From DASYXT01 sp035934555 (GTDB lineage: Bacteria > Verrucomicrobiota > Verrucomicrobiia > Limisphaerales > UBA8199), in assembly GCA_035934555.1 (NCBI GenBank), contig DASYXT010000040.1, positions 100,335 to 164,334 of the forward strand: a stretch of 64,000 bases of DNA. Reading direction: 5' to 3'. The translations under genes and the position numbers were made by a program. Under the pieces are notes generated by a model. It was not told the origin of the DNA, made no database searches, and saw only the letters and a list, made by a program, of their open reading frames with translations. Positions within the stretch are counted from its first letter, which is position 1. Each line of letters opens with the position of its first letter. Shown here one piece after another: positions 27,800-36,692 of this stretch.

Positions 27800-29218
27800 A
27801 TGGCGCAGATTAAATTTGGCACGGACGGGTGGCGGGCAGTCATTGCTGAGGATTTCACCTTCGCCAATGTCGAGCGGGTTGCCCAAGCCGCCGCCGATTA
27901 TTGGGCCGCCCACCCGGTGGCCGGCACGCAAAAACGGGTCATCGTCGGTTATGATCGGAGATTTCTCTCGAACGAATTCGGCCGGCGCACCGCCGAGGTC
28001 TTCGTCGGCAACGGTTTTCAGGTAGTGCTGACACCTGCGCCAACACCGACCCCCTCCGTTTCCTTTGCGGTCAAACAGCAGCGGGCCATCGGCGGTGTCA
28101 TGATCACCGCCAGCCACAATCCTCCGATCTTCAATGGGTTCAAGCTCAAGTCCCATTACGGTGCATCCGCCGAGTCGGCCACGTGCCAGGCCATCGAGGC
28201 CTGCTTGGACCGCAGTGCGGTGAAGGCCACGCCTATAGACCAGGCCCAAGCGGGCGGCCGGCTTGCCATTCAGGATTTGCGTCCGGCCCATTACGCCGCG
28301 CTCAAGCAATTGGTCGATTTCAAGCTGATTGCCCGCTCGAAACTGCGATTTGCGCACGAGGCGCTCTTTGGCGTCGGGGCCGGCTGTTTCGAAGAATTGC
28401 TCGCCGGCACTTCCTGCCGCGTGACCACCTTGGATGGAGAACATGATCCGCTTTTCGGCGGGATTAACCCCGAGCCAATCCAAAAGAACTACACGCACAG
28501 CGCCGCTTTTCTCAAGAAGCACCCGCACGATATTTGCCTGGTGACCGACGGCGATGCGGACCGCGTCGGCGGCATGGACGGCCGCGGCGGCTATCTCTCG
28601 ACGCATCAACTGATTTGCCTGTTATTGCGGCATTTTGTCGTGAATCGGCACGGCCGCGGGCGAGTCGTCAAAGCCCTGACGACCACCTCGATGGTGGACA
28701 AGATGTGCCATGGCTACGGGCTGGAGCTGGTCGAGACGGGTGTCGGGTTCAAGTACATCGCCGCCGAGATGATCAAGGGCAATGTGCTGTTGGGGGCCGA
28801 GGAGAGCGGCGGCATCGGCTTCCCCGGCCACATTCCCGAGCGCGACGGCATCGCCGCCGGGCTGTTCCTGCTCGAAATGCTCGCCACCGAACGCCGCAGC
28901 GTTCACCAACTCATTGCGAGGCTTGAAAAAGAGTTCGGCCCGCACCGCTATGGCCGCATCGACACCCATTATCCACTCGAAAAACGCGGCGCCTTGATGG
29001 ATTTCCTCAAAACCAATCCGCCCGCAAAATTATTCAAATCTCCCCTGGCCGAAGTGAAATCCTACGACGGCGTCAAATTCATCGCGCGGGATTCCTCCTG
29101 GCTCATGCTCCGCGGCTCCGGCACCGAACCCATCTTGCGCATTTACGCCGAGGCCAGCTCCGACGCCGGGGTCCGCCGCCTGCTGCGGATGGGAAGTGAA
29201 CTCACGCAGAGGGTTTAG
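27800..29218 (+). CDS. Phosphoglucomutase/phosphomannomutase family protein
   Basis: 472 residues with all four alpha-D-phosphohexomutase motifs: catalytic phosphoserine loop TASHNP (S105), metal loop DGDADR, sugar-binding loop GAEESGGIG and C-terminal phosphate-binding loop RGSGTEPILRIY. The opening IKFGTDGWRAVIAEDFT is typical. It moves phosphate between C1 and C6 of a hexose (glucose, mannose or glucosamine phosphate) in the cytoplasm, supplying sugar nucleotides for envelope polysaccharide. Which sugar is preferred cannot be told. Confidence 0.9.
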   Translation: MAQIKFGTDGWRAVIAEDFTFANVERVAQAAADYWAAHPVAGTQKRVIVGYDRRFLSNEFGRRTAEVFVGNGFQVVLTPAPTPTPSVSFAVKQQRAIGGVMITASHNPPIFNGFKLKSHYGASAESATCQAIEACLDRSAVKATPIDQAQAGGRLAIQDLRPAHYAALKQLVDFKLIARSKLRFAHEALFGVGAGCFEELLAGTSCRVTTLDGEHDPLFGGINPEPIQKNYTHSAAFLKKHPHDICLVTDGDADRVGGMDGRGGYLSTHQLICLLLRHFVVNRHGRGRVVKALTTTSMVDKMCHGYGLELVETGVGFKYIAAEMIKGNVLLGAEESGGIGFPGHIPERDGIAAGLFLLEMLATERRSVHQLIARLEKEFGPHRYGRIDTHYPLEKRGALMDFLKTNPPAKLFKSPLAEVKSYDGVKFIARDSSWLMLRGSGTEPILRIYAEASSDAGVRRLLRMGSELTQRV

Positions 29219-29287
29219 ATAACCGAATATTGCCCCGCAGCCCCATCCCCGCTTGCCATCATCACCCGTTCTCTTTACAACAGACGC

Positions 29288-30625
29288 ATGAACCGCCGGA
29301 ATTTCCTCAAGGCTGGCGCCGCTGGCCTGGCCCTCTCCACCTTGGGCACCTATGCCGCCGATTTAGCCGACCCACACAAGCGGGTGGGGCTGATTGGCTG
29401 CGGCTGGTATGGCAAGATCGATCTGCTGCGCCTCATCCAAATCGCTCCGGTTGAAGTCGTTTCCCTCTGCGACGTGGACCAGCACATGCTCGCTGAAGCC
29501 GCCGACATCGTCGCCTCCCGCCAGCTCTCGAAAAAGAAGCCCCGCACCTACTCCGATTACCGGCAGATGCTCGCCGAAAAGGACCTCGACCTGGTGCTTA
29601 TCGCCACGCCCGACCATTGGCACGCGCTGCCGATGATTGCCGCCTGCGAAGCAGGCCTCGATATTTACGTCCAGAAACCCGTAAGCGTCGATATCGCCGA
29701 AGGCCAGGCGATGGTGGCCGCCGCGCGCAAACACCAGCGCGTCGTTCAGGTCGGCACTCAACGCCGCAGCACCCCGCATCTCATTGAAGCGCGCGACCGC
29801 TTCATCCGCGAGCAGAAACTCGGCAAAATCGGCCTAGTCGAAATCTATTGTTACTATGGAATGGGCAATGGCCCGGACCCGGCCGACTGCCCGCCGCCGC
29901 CGTATTTGGACTACGAGATGTGGACGGGACCGGCGCCGATGTTGCCGTTTAACCCGATGAAACATCCGCGCGGTTGGCGCTCGTTTATGGAGTATGGCAA
30001 CGGCATCATCGGCGACATGTGCATCCACATGCTCGACATGACCCGCTGGATGCTCGAATTGGGCGCACCGAAAAGCGTCAGCTCGTCCGGCGGAATTCGG
30101 ATTGCTCAGGGGCGCAAAGCCAATATCTCCGATACCCAAACCGCCGTTTTCAGTTTCGGCGACCTCGACGTGGTATGGCAGCACCGGCGCTGGGGCCCAT
30201 CGCCGGACCCGAAATATCCGTGGGGCGCGACCTTTTACGGCGACAAGGGCACGCTCAAGGCTAGTGTTTGGGGTTATGACTTTGTGCCCGAGCACGGCAC
30301 CCCGGTCCACCAGGATGTCACTTACGAATACGACAAATATCCGGAAGACCGGACAGAGAAAGACCTGGAGCGGCATGTCGCACCAGCGGTGCGGCGGCAT
30401 ATGCTGGACCTGTTAGGAGCAATTGCCAAACGCGGCCGGCCGGTGGCGGACATCGAGGAGGGCTACGTCTCGACCGCGAGTTGCATTTTGGCGAATATGT
30501 CGATGAAACTGGGGCGCAGCTTGAGTTGGGACGCCGCCAAGGGCTGTGTGCTAGGCGACGACGAAGCCAACAAGTTGTTGCGCCGGCCCTATCGCGAGCC
30601 CTGGGTGCATCCGGAAGCGGCCTGA
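29288..30625 (+). CDS. Gfo/Idh/MocA family oxidoreductase, Tat-exported
   Basis: 445 residues. The N-terminus is a twin-arginine signal, MNRRNFLKAGAAGLAL. The Rossmann site follows (VGLIGCGWYGKIDL), then CDVD, and the family EKP-type motif appears as YVQKPVSVDIAEGQ. A C-terminal alpha/beta domain has GDMCIHMLDMTRWML. These NAD(P)-dependent enzymes act on sugars or sugar derivatives; exported members with this signal are abundant in PVC bacteria and may carry a bound cofactor. It follows the phosphohexomutase by 69 bp. Substrate unknown. Confidence 0.88.
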   Translation: MNRRNFLKAGAAGLALSTLGTYAADLADPHKRVGLIGCGWYGKIDLLRLIQIAPVEVVSLCDVDQHMLAEAADIVASRQLSKKKPRTYSDYRQMLAEKDLDLVLIATPDHWHALPMIAACEAGLDIYVQKPVSVDIAEGQAMVAAARKHQRVVQVGTQRRSTPHLIEARDRFIREQKLGKIGLVEIYCYYGMGNGPDPADCPPPPYLDYEMWTGPAPMLPFNPMKHPRGWRSFMEYGNGIIGDMCIHMLDMTRWMLELGAPKSVSSSGGIRIAQGRKANISDTQTAVFSFGDLDVVWQHRRWGPSPDPKYPWGATFYGDKGTLKASVWGYDFVPEHGTPVHQDVTYEYDKYPEDRTEKDLERHVAPAVRRHMLDLLGAIAKRGRPVADIEEGYVSTASCILANMSMKLGRSLSWDAAKGCVLGDDEANKLLRRPYREPWVHPEAA

Positions 30626-30627
30626 AG

Positions 30628-30777
30628 ACTCAGAGGTCAGAGGTCAGAGGCCAGAGGTCGGAAGTCAGAAGTGCTCTTCTGCTTTCTGAGCTCTGACTTC
30701 TGATCATCTGACTTCTGATCATCTGACTTCTGATCATCTGGCTTCTGATCATCTGACTTCTGATCATCTGGCTTCTG
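30628..30777. repeat. Tandem 15-bp repeat and related short repeats
   Basis: Five contiguous copies of TGATCATCTGACTTC (two with G at position 11) run from 30701 to 30775. The flank 30628-30675 holds diverged copies of a GAGGTCAGA-type unit. On the minus strand the array encodes the response-regulator tail. There are no spacers, so it is not CRISPR. Copy number is likely to vary by slippage. Confidence 0.9.
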
Positions 30778-31194
30778 GGCCAGCCAGCGCGCCGCGACGC
30801 CTTGAACCATTTGTACGAGCCGGTGGAAGTCATGCGGCTTTACAAGATACTCGCGCGCGCCCATTTCTTTCGCCTTTTCCAAATCCCGAGCGTCCGAGGA
30901 GGAGGAAAGCACGACCACCGGCAAGTACTCCAATTCAGGCCGGCGGGAGAGCCATTCCAGGACATCAAATCCGCTCATCCGCGGCATTTTCAAATCCAAC
31001 AGCAAGAGCCCCGGCAAGGGGTGCGCCGAACGATCCCCATACGGCTCGGCGCCGCCCAAGTAATCGACTGCGGCCTGCCCGTCATGGGTCAGGACGAAGG
31101 GGTTGGGCACACCGGCGTGCCGGAGAGCCATCTTCAGCAGCACAGCATCGGTCTCCTCATCTTCAGCAGCCAGAATCGGAACGTAAGCAGGCAT
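30637..31194 (-). CDS. CheY-like response regulator with repeat-encoded C-terminal tail
   Basis: 185 residues. A single receiver domain (1-140): acidic pocket EDEE at 11-14, phosphoacceptor D67 in LLLLDLKMPRMSG, S/T switch in VVVLSSSSDARD and K119 in EYLVKP. It matches the Rcp1-type single-domain group. After the domain the frame runs into a 15-bp tandem repeat, adding five QK[S/P]DD units and a tail encoded by related repeats. The tail is probably disordered. A truncated histidine kinase gene lies upstream on the same strand (gap 66 bp). Confidence 0.82.
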   Translation of the reverse strand: MPAYVPILAAEDEETDAVLLKMALRHAGVPNPFVLTHDGQAAVDYLGGAEPYGDRSAHPLPGLLLLDLKMPRMSGFDVLEWLSRRPELEYLPVVVLSSSSDARDLEKAKEMGAREYLVKPHDFHRLVQMVQGVAARWLAQKPDDQKSDDQKPDDQKSDDQKSDDQKSELRKQKSTSDFRPLASDL

Positions 31195-31260
31195 AAATCG
31201 CGCGCCTTACAAACCGGACTCAAAGTCGTAGCAGGTCCGGCCCGTCATCCCCAAACAATT

Positions 31261-31539
31261 CTACTTTGCCGGGTTAGTCGCGTTTATGGGGTAATCACCT
31301 ACCCGGGCTATATTCGCGAGCCGGAGTTCCACCCAGAAACGGCTGCCGTTGCCCGGCTCCGACTCGGCCCCAACCTGGCCTCCCATCCGTTCGGCCACTT
31401 TGCGCACAATCGCCAAACCGATGCCGGTGCCGCCCTCGCGCGTGCGCTCCTGCTCTACTGCACTGTTCGGCCATACCGATTTAAAGGGGACGCGGTCTTT
31501 CTTAGCCCAGTCCTGTCCGGCTGTCACTCCAAATCTCAT
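31261..31539 (-). pseudogene. Relic of a histidine kinase (ATPase C-terminal end only)
   Basis: The last ~55 residues, REGGTGIGLAIVRKVAERMGG followed by a G-N-G-S-R-F-W-V-E-L segment, are the G2 box and C-terminal strand of a HATPase_c domain. The N-box, G1 box, dimerisation helix and sensor are absent; sequence before EREGG has no kinase similarity. It lies just upstream of the response regulator on the same strand, so an ancestral kinase-regulator pair has probably lost most of the kinase. Confidence 0.7.
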
Positions 31540-31612
31540 CAGCGCACATCAGCGCCAAGGTCCCGCAATTAAGCTTGCCGCATTGCGTCGGTTTGCCTTA
31601 CAAGGACGGCGC

Positions 31613-32524
31613 ATGGTTGCCGGCACGAGTGTTATTTCACCTTTCAACCTTAACGAATACCTGGGGGGCTGCACCAAGGCCGTCAATGACGCCTTGGACC
31701 GGTTCCTGCCCGGGCCGCGCACCCGTCCGGCGACGATTCACGAGGCGATGCGTTATTCGCTATTTGCCGGCGGCAAGCGCGTTCGGCCGGCGTTGTGCCT
31801 GGCGGCCGCGGCGGCGTGCGGTGGGCGAGACGCGGATGCGCTACCGCTGGCGTGCGCCGTCGAGTGCATCCATACCTATTCCCTCATCCACGATGATCTG
31901 CCGGCGATGGATGATGATGATTTCCGGCGCGGCAAGCTGACCAATCACAAGGTGTTTGGCGAAGGGATCGCCGTACTGGCCGGAGATGCATTACTGACGC
32001 AGGCGTTCGAGATCATCGCGCAAGCGCGCGCCAGCGCGCGCTACTCGCACCAGGCGTTGGTGCTCGAACTGGCTCGCGCTTCGGGTTCGCTGCAACTGAT
32101 CGCCGGACAGGTCGCGGACCTGGAAGCCGAAGGCAAGCGGATTACAGCCCAACACCTGCGCTACATTCATGAGCGTAAGACCTCGGCGCTGCTCGGTTGC
32201 TCGGTCCGGCTTGGGGGCATGAGCGCCAACTGCCCCGCGGCGCAGTTAAACGCGCTTACGGACTTTGGTTATCACGTTGGTTTGGCGTTCCAAGTGATTG
32301 ATGACATCCTCGACGTGACGCAGAGCAGCGACAAGCTCGGCAAGACTGCCGGCAAAGATATGAAAGCGCAAAAGGCGACGTACCCGTCGATCGTCGGGCT
32401 GGAGAAATCACGCAAGATTGCGGCCGAGCTTACCGAGCGCGCATTCGCGGCGTTGAAGGTCTTTAAAGGACGGGCGCCCGCCCTCGAGGGTCTGGCGCGG
32501 TACCTGTTGCAAAGGGATAGGTAG
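31613..32524 (+). CDS. Short-chain isoprenyl diphosphate synthase (farnesyl/geranyl type)
   Basis: 303 residues from ATG 31613, with AAGGAC 7-12 nt upstream. Both aspartate-rich motifs are present: DDLPAMDDDD (first) and DDILD (second), together with FAGGKRVRPALCLAAA, ERKTSALL, and the GKTAGKD motif. Length and the residues before the first motif fit IspA-type farnesyl diphosphate synthases. It condenses isopentenyl diphosphate with allylic diphosphates for lipid carrier or quinone synthesis. The longer open frame upstream overlaps the kinase relic and is rejected. Confidence 0.92.
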   Translation: MVAGTSVISPFNLNEYLGGCTKAVNDALDRFLPGPRTRPATIHEAMRYSLFAGGKRVRPALCLAAAAACGGRDADALPLACAVECIHTYSLIHDDLPAMDDDDFRRGKLTNHKVFGEGIAVLAGDALLTQAFEIIAQARASARYSHQALVLELARASGSLQLIAGQVADLEAEGKRITAQHLRYIHERKTSALLGCSVRLGGMSANCPAAQLNALTDFGYHVGLAFQVIDDILDVTQSSDKLGKTAGKDMKAQKATYPSIVGLEKSRKIAAELTERAFAALKVFKGRAPALEGLARYLLQRDR

Positions 32525-32532
32525 GGACTGGC

Positions 32533-33783
32533 CTAATCATGCATCGGCGCTTCGAGCAACCTGGGCTTGCGCTCGTGCAACGGCAGCCAAATCCGGAAGG
32601 TGGTTCCACGACCAACCTGGCTCTCCAATTCGATGCGTCCAGCATGGGCGCGGACAATGCGCTGAACGATCATCAGTCCAAGGCCGGAGCCTTTCTTTTT
32701 TGTGGTGTAAAATGGTTCGAAAATTCGGTTGAGCTGGTCCTGGGGAATGCCGCCACCGGTATCGGCGACGCTAACCCACACCCCTTCGCTGCTCTCCCCG
32801 GTTTGCAAGGTTAACGTGCCGCCCTTGGTCATGGCCTGCATGGCGTTCTTGATCAAATTAACCAGCACTTGCTGAATCTGACCGGCGTCCAGAGGGCTGA
32901 GCGGCAGTTGGCGCGCCAGGCGGGTGCGCACGTGAAGTCCGCGATTCTCCAACTCGGGCTCGAGCAGTTCGAAAGTCCTGAGCACGACTTCGTTGAGGGA
33001 AGCAAGTTTGATTTGGGGTGGCGTCGGCCGGATGGCTTGCAGGAATTGGGTGACAATATAATCGAGACGGTTGATCTCGCCTTTGGCCACGCCCAGGTAC
33101 TGTTCGAGCTTCTCGATGCTGTCAGCCAGTTCGTTATCCGCACTGAAGTTTTGTGACCGCGGCCGCGGCCGGGACTTCCCGCCAGCGCTCGAACCGGCGC
33201 CGGCCTTCAACTTGCGCACTTCGCGTTCAAGCAATTGCAAGTGAATGTGGAGCGCGTTGAGCGGGTTGCCGATTTCATGCGCCACGCTGGCGGCCAGCAT
33301 CGTCAGCGCCTGGCCCCGTTCGCTTTCGATGGCCTCGAAGGTCTGCTGCCGCGCTTCGGTCGCGTCATGCAGGATGAGCGCGACCCCGGTGCTGCCGGTG
33401 GCTTGGCCATCAAGGGGCGCCGCATACAGCCGCAGAAAACGTGGACGCGGAAAATGGACTTCAAACTCGTGTCGAGCAACGCCCGGGCCGCCGGCCGTAT
33501 CGAGCCGGGCGAGTTTATCCCATTCCAGCCCCGGGATGAACTCCGTGACCGGCTGCCCTTCCACATTGGGTTGCAGCCCGAGCAAGCGCGTGACGGCCTG
33601 ATTGAAATACAAAATCCGGCCGTTCTCATCCACCACCAGCACACCGTCTTCAATCGTATTGAACAGTGTTTCGAGAAAGGTGCGCTCATGCGCCAGGCGC
33701 TGAACAACCGTTTGGAGTCCTTCGGGGTCGAGGCGGCTGATCCGGCCCAGGACCTTATCGAGGAAACTGGATTTAGACGCCAT
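32533..33783 (-). CDS. PAS-containing sensor histidine kinase (NtrB-like)
   Basis: 416 residues, no membrane segment. A PAS domain (about 35-145: NTIEDGVLVVDENGRILYFN) precedes a HisKA region with the phosphoacceptor H169 in SVAHEIGNPLNALHIHL. The HATPase part has the N box LIKNAMQAM, G1 VADTGGGIP and G2 KKKGSGLGLMIVQRI. Architecture fits cytoplasmic NtrB-type kinases that feed sigma-54 activators, but no response regulator is adjacent. The start is 9 bp after the stop of the zinc-ribbon gene on the same strand. Confidence 0.9.
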   Translation of the reverse strand: MASKSSFLDKVLGRISRLDPEGLQTVVQRLAHERTFLETLFNTIEDGVLVVDENGRILYFNQAVTRLLGLQPNVEGQPVTEFIPGLEWDKLARLDTAGGPGVARHEFEVHFPRPRFLRLYAAPLDGQATGSTGVALILHDATEARQQTFEAIESERGQALTMLAASVAHEIGNPLNALHIHLQLLEREVRKLKAGAGSSAGGKSRPRPRSQNFSADNELADSIEKLEQYLGVAKGEINRLDYIVTQFLQAIRPTPPQIKLASLNEVVLRTFELLEPELENRGLHVRTRLARQLPLSPLDAGQIQQVLVNLIKNAMQAMTKGGTLTLQTGESSEGVWVSVADTGGGIPQDQLNRIFEPFYTTKKKGSGLGLMIVQRIVRAHAGRIELESQVGRGTTFRIWLPLHERKPRLLEAPMHD

Positions 33784-33792
33784 GTCGCAGCG

Positions 33793-34968
33793 CTACCTGC
33801 CCAGGCCGTAGCGCTGGCGGTAGGCAGCATCACCGGCGGCATTGCCGCCGGCGGGGACTGGCGTTACCATGGGCGCGGCTTGCGCCGTGGGCGGCGGCGC
33901 AACAGTGGTGGCCGAAAACACACCCGCCGCGACCGTCTGTTCGGCGTCCGGCAAGGCGACAAATATTTTGCCCGGGAGTGTGCCGTTGGTGGCCTCGCCG
34001 AGCTCAAGTTTCATCGTGTAACCCGAACTGAAGAATTTCGTACTGGGCGCGTAACGCGGATTGGTTTTCCACAGTTTAGCGATCGACGGCACGCCGGCAC
34101 CCCGCATATCGCTCGAAATATTGAAGGACTGTCCACCGAGTTTTTCTCCTGGGCGCAAGTGCAGGTACACCAGTAGCTCGCGGTCGGGCGCCGGAGCCTG
34201 GCCCTGGCTAAAGCGCAACACTTCCGCTGTTTGGATGGGCCCAACCAGCACGGTATCGGCGACGAAGTTCGTTCCTGAGATTGAGCCGTTCACCCGGCTT
34301 TCCGGAATTTTCGCCCCCATCAGATCCAGCGTCCAGGTGGGAGGCACAATTGGCAGTTGGGCGGCATCGGCCGCCGCAGGTTGAGCGGAGCCCGGGGAGA
34401 TTGGAATTTCCTGACCAACGCCGCTCGGGCGCGAGCGCGGGCCGAAGGCCCGGCCGCTGGACTGACCCGGGAAATGGCCGGGCTCAGTTGCGTCAAGGAC
34501 GGCATTCAGATTGGCGATATGGCCGACCTGGCTTTCGCCCGAGTTGCGCGCTTCCTCGGCCTTGGCTTGAGCGTTAGCTTTTTCCTGCTTGTCTCTGAGC
34601 CAAATCCAGCCGAAATAGCAACCGGCCCCCAACGCGACAACGACAGCGCCGGTCGTGGCGAATTTAACTACCGGGTTAGCCCGTTTCGGCGGTGGCGCCG
34701 CAAGGTTGCGAATGGGAATCGCCCGCTGCGGAACGGCGGGCTTTTGCGCAACAGATTGACCACCCACCTGGCTGAGAGAAACTCGAGGAACCGCAGCGGG
34801 AGGTGGAGGCGGCACGAGCGATGCAGGGGCGGGCGCGGGTGCAGCCGGCGCAGCCGGGACAGTAAGCTCCTTTTGGCAACTGGGGCATTGGAGTTGATGG
34901 CCACCCCAAAGAGCGTCGCAAGTGATGTGCTGCTGACAATGAGGGCAGGCGAATTTGATATCGGCCAT
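33793..34968 (-). CDS. Zinc-ribbon, single-pass membrane protein of unknown function
   Basis: 391 residues from ATG 34968. Residues 8-32 form a zinc ribbon with CPHC and CPSC pairs. A proline/alanine-rich linker follows, then one transmembrane helix (about residues 94-115) and a coiled, charged segment. The remaining 250 residues are a soluble beta-rich domain, containing TWTLDLMGAKIPESRVNGSI. This layout is common in PVC bacteria; no function is known to me. The kinase gene directly downstream may share the transcript. Confidence 0.7.
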   Translation of the reverse strand: MADIKFACPHCQQHITCDALWGGHQLQCPSCQKELTVPAAPAAPAPAPASLVPPPPPAAVPRVSLSQVGGQSVAQKPAVPQRAIPIRNLAAPPPKRANPVVKFATTGAVVVALGAGCYFGWIWLRDKQEKANAQAKAEEARNSGESQVGHIANLNAVLDATEPGHFPGQSSGRAFGPRSRPSGVGQEIPISPGSAQPAAADAAQLPIVPPTWTLDLMGAKIPESRVNGSISGTNFVADTVLVGPIQTAEVLRFSQGQAPAPDRELLVYLHLRPGEKLGGQSFNISSDMRGAGVPSIAKLWKTNPRYAPSTKFFSSGYTMKLELGEATNGTLPGKIFVALPDAEQTVAAGVFSATTVAPPPTAQAAPMVTPVPAGGNAAGDAAYRQRYGLGR

Positions 34969-35066
34969 AATCCGGTTTGTGGGACCATTTAGACCACTGT
35001 TCGTGGCGGAGGTCAAGCGATCTAACCGGTCGCGTTAGAAGCCCTTTCCCCTCGGACTGCGGGTTG

Positions 35067-35372
35067 GGGCGCCAGCTTTTGGACTGCGCCAGCCCCCTGG
35101 CGCTTTCGAATGCCTCATCCCCCACCACAGCGGCAGAGGGCTGCCGCAGTCCACGACGCTTCGCGACACAGCGTCACTACCTTGCATTCGTGTTGCCTTC
35201 AACAGCATCGGACGGCGCGTTCGGACGCCAGCTTTTGGGCTGCGCCAGCCCCCTGGCGCTTTCAAATGCCTCATCCCCCACCACAAGCGGCAGCCCTCTG
35301 GCGCTTTCGAACGCCTCATCCCCCACCACAGCGGCAGACGGCTGCCGCAGTCCACGACGCTTCGCGACACAG
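35067..35372. repeat. Cluster of family B hairpin repeats
   Basis: At least five arms lie together: TGGACTGCGCCAGC-type arms near 35080-35106 and 35236-35262, a partial arm near 35287-35307, and GCGGCAG-AGGG-CTGCCGC arms at 35130-35147 and 35331-35348. In the latter the stem has changed on both sides relative to GCGCCAG..CTGGCGC, keeping the pairing. The interval 35036-35461 holds no gene. Confidence 0.85.
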
Positions 35373-35461
35373 CAGCGCTACCGTACATTCGAGCTGCCCA
35401 AAACCTCACGGAATGAGCGGCCCGCCTAAAAATCGAAAGGAGCGTTATGCACAGGCAATGC

Positions 35462-36271
35462 TCAAAGTGCGACCAGTTCCCGCTTTCGCCGGGTAAACCG
35501 GCAGGAATGGGTGTAGCCGGCGGCGCGCGCCAGTTGCACAGCTTCGGCCAGGTTCAGCCCGACTTCCTGCGGCGCGTGCGCATCCGAACCAAAGGTGATC
35601 GGAACGCCGAGTTGGGCCGCCAGATGCACGATCCTTTGCGAAGGATAGATTTCCTTGCAATCTTTACGCAAACCGGCGGTGTTGAGCTCGATCGCCACAC
35701 CGTGCTGTTTTGCTGCTTCCAGGAACCGCCCGGCGAGCGGCATCCAGTCTTCTGCCGGATAAACACAAAATTTTTTGCAAAGGTCGGCATGGCCAATGAT
35801 GTCGAACAAGCCGGATTCTGCGGCGGCGGTGAGTCGCTGGAAATAAACCGTCCAGACCTCCATCGGGTCGTGCTTCTTCCATTCGGAGAGTTGCTTGGGA
35901 TTATCAATCGCCCAGTCTGATGAAATGTAGTGGACCGAACCGATGAAATAATCCCAAGGATATGTCGCCGCCAGCTCTCGCACCCATTGCTCATAGCCTG
36001 GCAAGTAATCGACCTCCAGGGCCATTTTGATCACCAGGTCGGGGTAGGTCCGGCGCGCCTGCTCCACTTGCTCGAAGTAGCTATCCAACTCGGCGCGGCG
36101 CATCCGCCAATCATCGAAATCGTCCTGCGGCATCGGGTTATGATCAGAAAACCCTATTTCGGTGAGGCCGGCTCGGACCGCTTGCGCAGCCAATTCAGTC
36201 GGTGTGCCGGTAGCATGACGGCACAACGGCGTATGCAGGTGATAATCGGCAGGCACGGCTAGACCAAACAA
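35462..36271 (-). CDS. Histidinol-phosphatase, PHP family (HisK/HolPase type)
   Basis: 269 residues. The PHP metal-binding motifs appear in order: DYHLHTPLCRHA at 9-20, GFSDHNP, EVDYL, GSVHYI, IIGHADLCKK, and FGSDAHAP. Spacing fits the monofunctional histidinol-phosphatases of Bacillus type. It removes phosphate from L-histidinol phosphate, the penultimate part of histidine synthesis. hisG lies 17 kb away in this window. A different phosphoesterase role is possible but less likely given the motif set. Confidence 0.85.
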   Translation of the reverse strand: MFGLAVPADYHLHTPLCRHATGTPTELAAQAVRAGLTEIGFSDHNPMPQDDFDDWRMRRAELDSYFEQVEQARRTYPDLVIKMALEVDYLPGYEQWVRELAATYPWDYFIGSVHYISSDWAIDNPKQLSEWKKHDPMEVWTVYFQRLTAAAESGLFDIIGHADLCKKFCVYPAEDWMPLAGRFLEAAKQHGVAIELNTAGLRKDCKEIYPSQRIVHLAAQLGVPITFGSDAHAPQEVGLNLAEAVQLARAAGYTHSCRFTRRKRELVAL

Positions 36272-36330
36272 GCAGCCTTCCGCAGCATTGCACTTTGCTG
36301 CGGATTCAATCCCGCACCCCTTCGGCGTTT

Positions 36331-36675
36331 CTATTGCGCCGGCTTAGCCGGGGCGCTGTTGGCGACCTGCTTGATTTGCTCCATCACCTGCGTGATCACC
36401 GCTTTTTCCTGCGGGCTAACTGCAGGATCATTGGACAACTTATCCAACGCCATCAGCGATTTGACGTAGTCACCATAACGGAAGCCGAAGGAGAAGTTGT
36501 TAAACTCCTCCTGGACCGTAGCGTTTTGGTTGGTGGCCATCGCGGCCTGCAGTTGGGGCAGGTCAACCGTGACGCCATTGACCTGGGGTGGCGGAGGCGT
36601 CTTAGGCGCTTTGTTGCAGCCAGCCACTAACAAAACGGCGGCTAACGGCGCGACTGTTGTTAGGAGTTTACGCAT
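36331..36675 (-). CDS. Small lipoprotein of unknown function
   Basis: 114 residues from ATG 36675. A lipoprotein signal ends with LLVAGC (lipidated C20). The mature part is about 95 residues, starts proline-rich, and is otherwise helical with no known motif (LMALDKLSNDPAVSPQEKAV). It lies 17 bp after the stop of the prepilin gene on the same strand and may be cotranscribed. Family not recognised. Confidence 0.65.
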   Translation of the reverse strand: MRKLLTTVAPLAAVLLVAGCNKAPKTPPPPQVNGVTVDLPQLQAAMATNQNATVQEEFNNFSFGFRYGDYVKSLMALDKLSNDPAVSPQEKAVITQVMEQIKQVANSAPAKPAQ

Positions 36676-36692
36676 GAGTTTAGTAAACCGGG

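Noticed and set aside
30691..30777. CRISPR array
   Set aside because: Units are 15 bp and contiguous with no spacers, and no cas gene is present.
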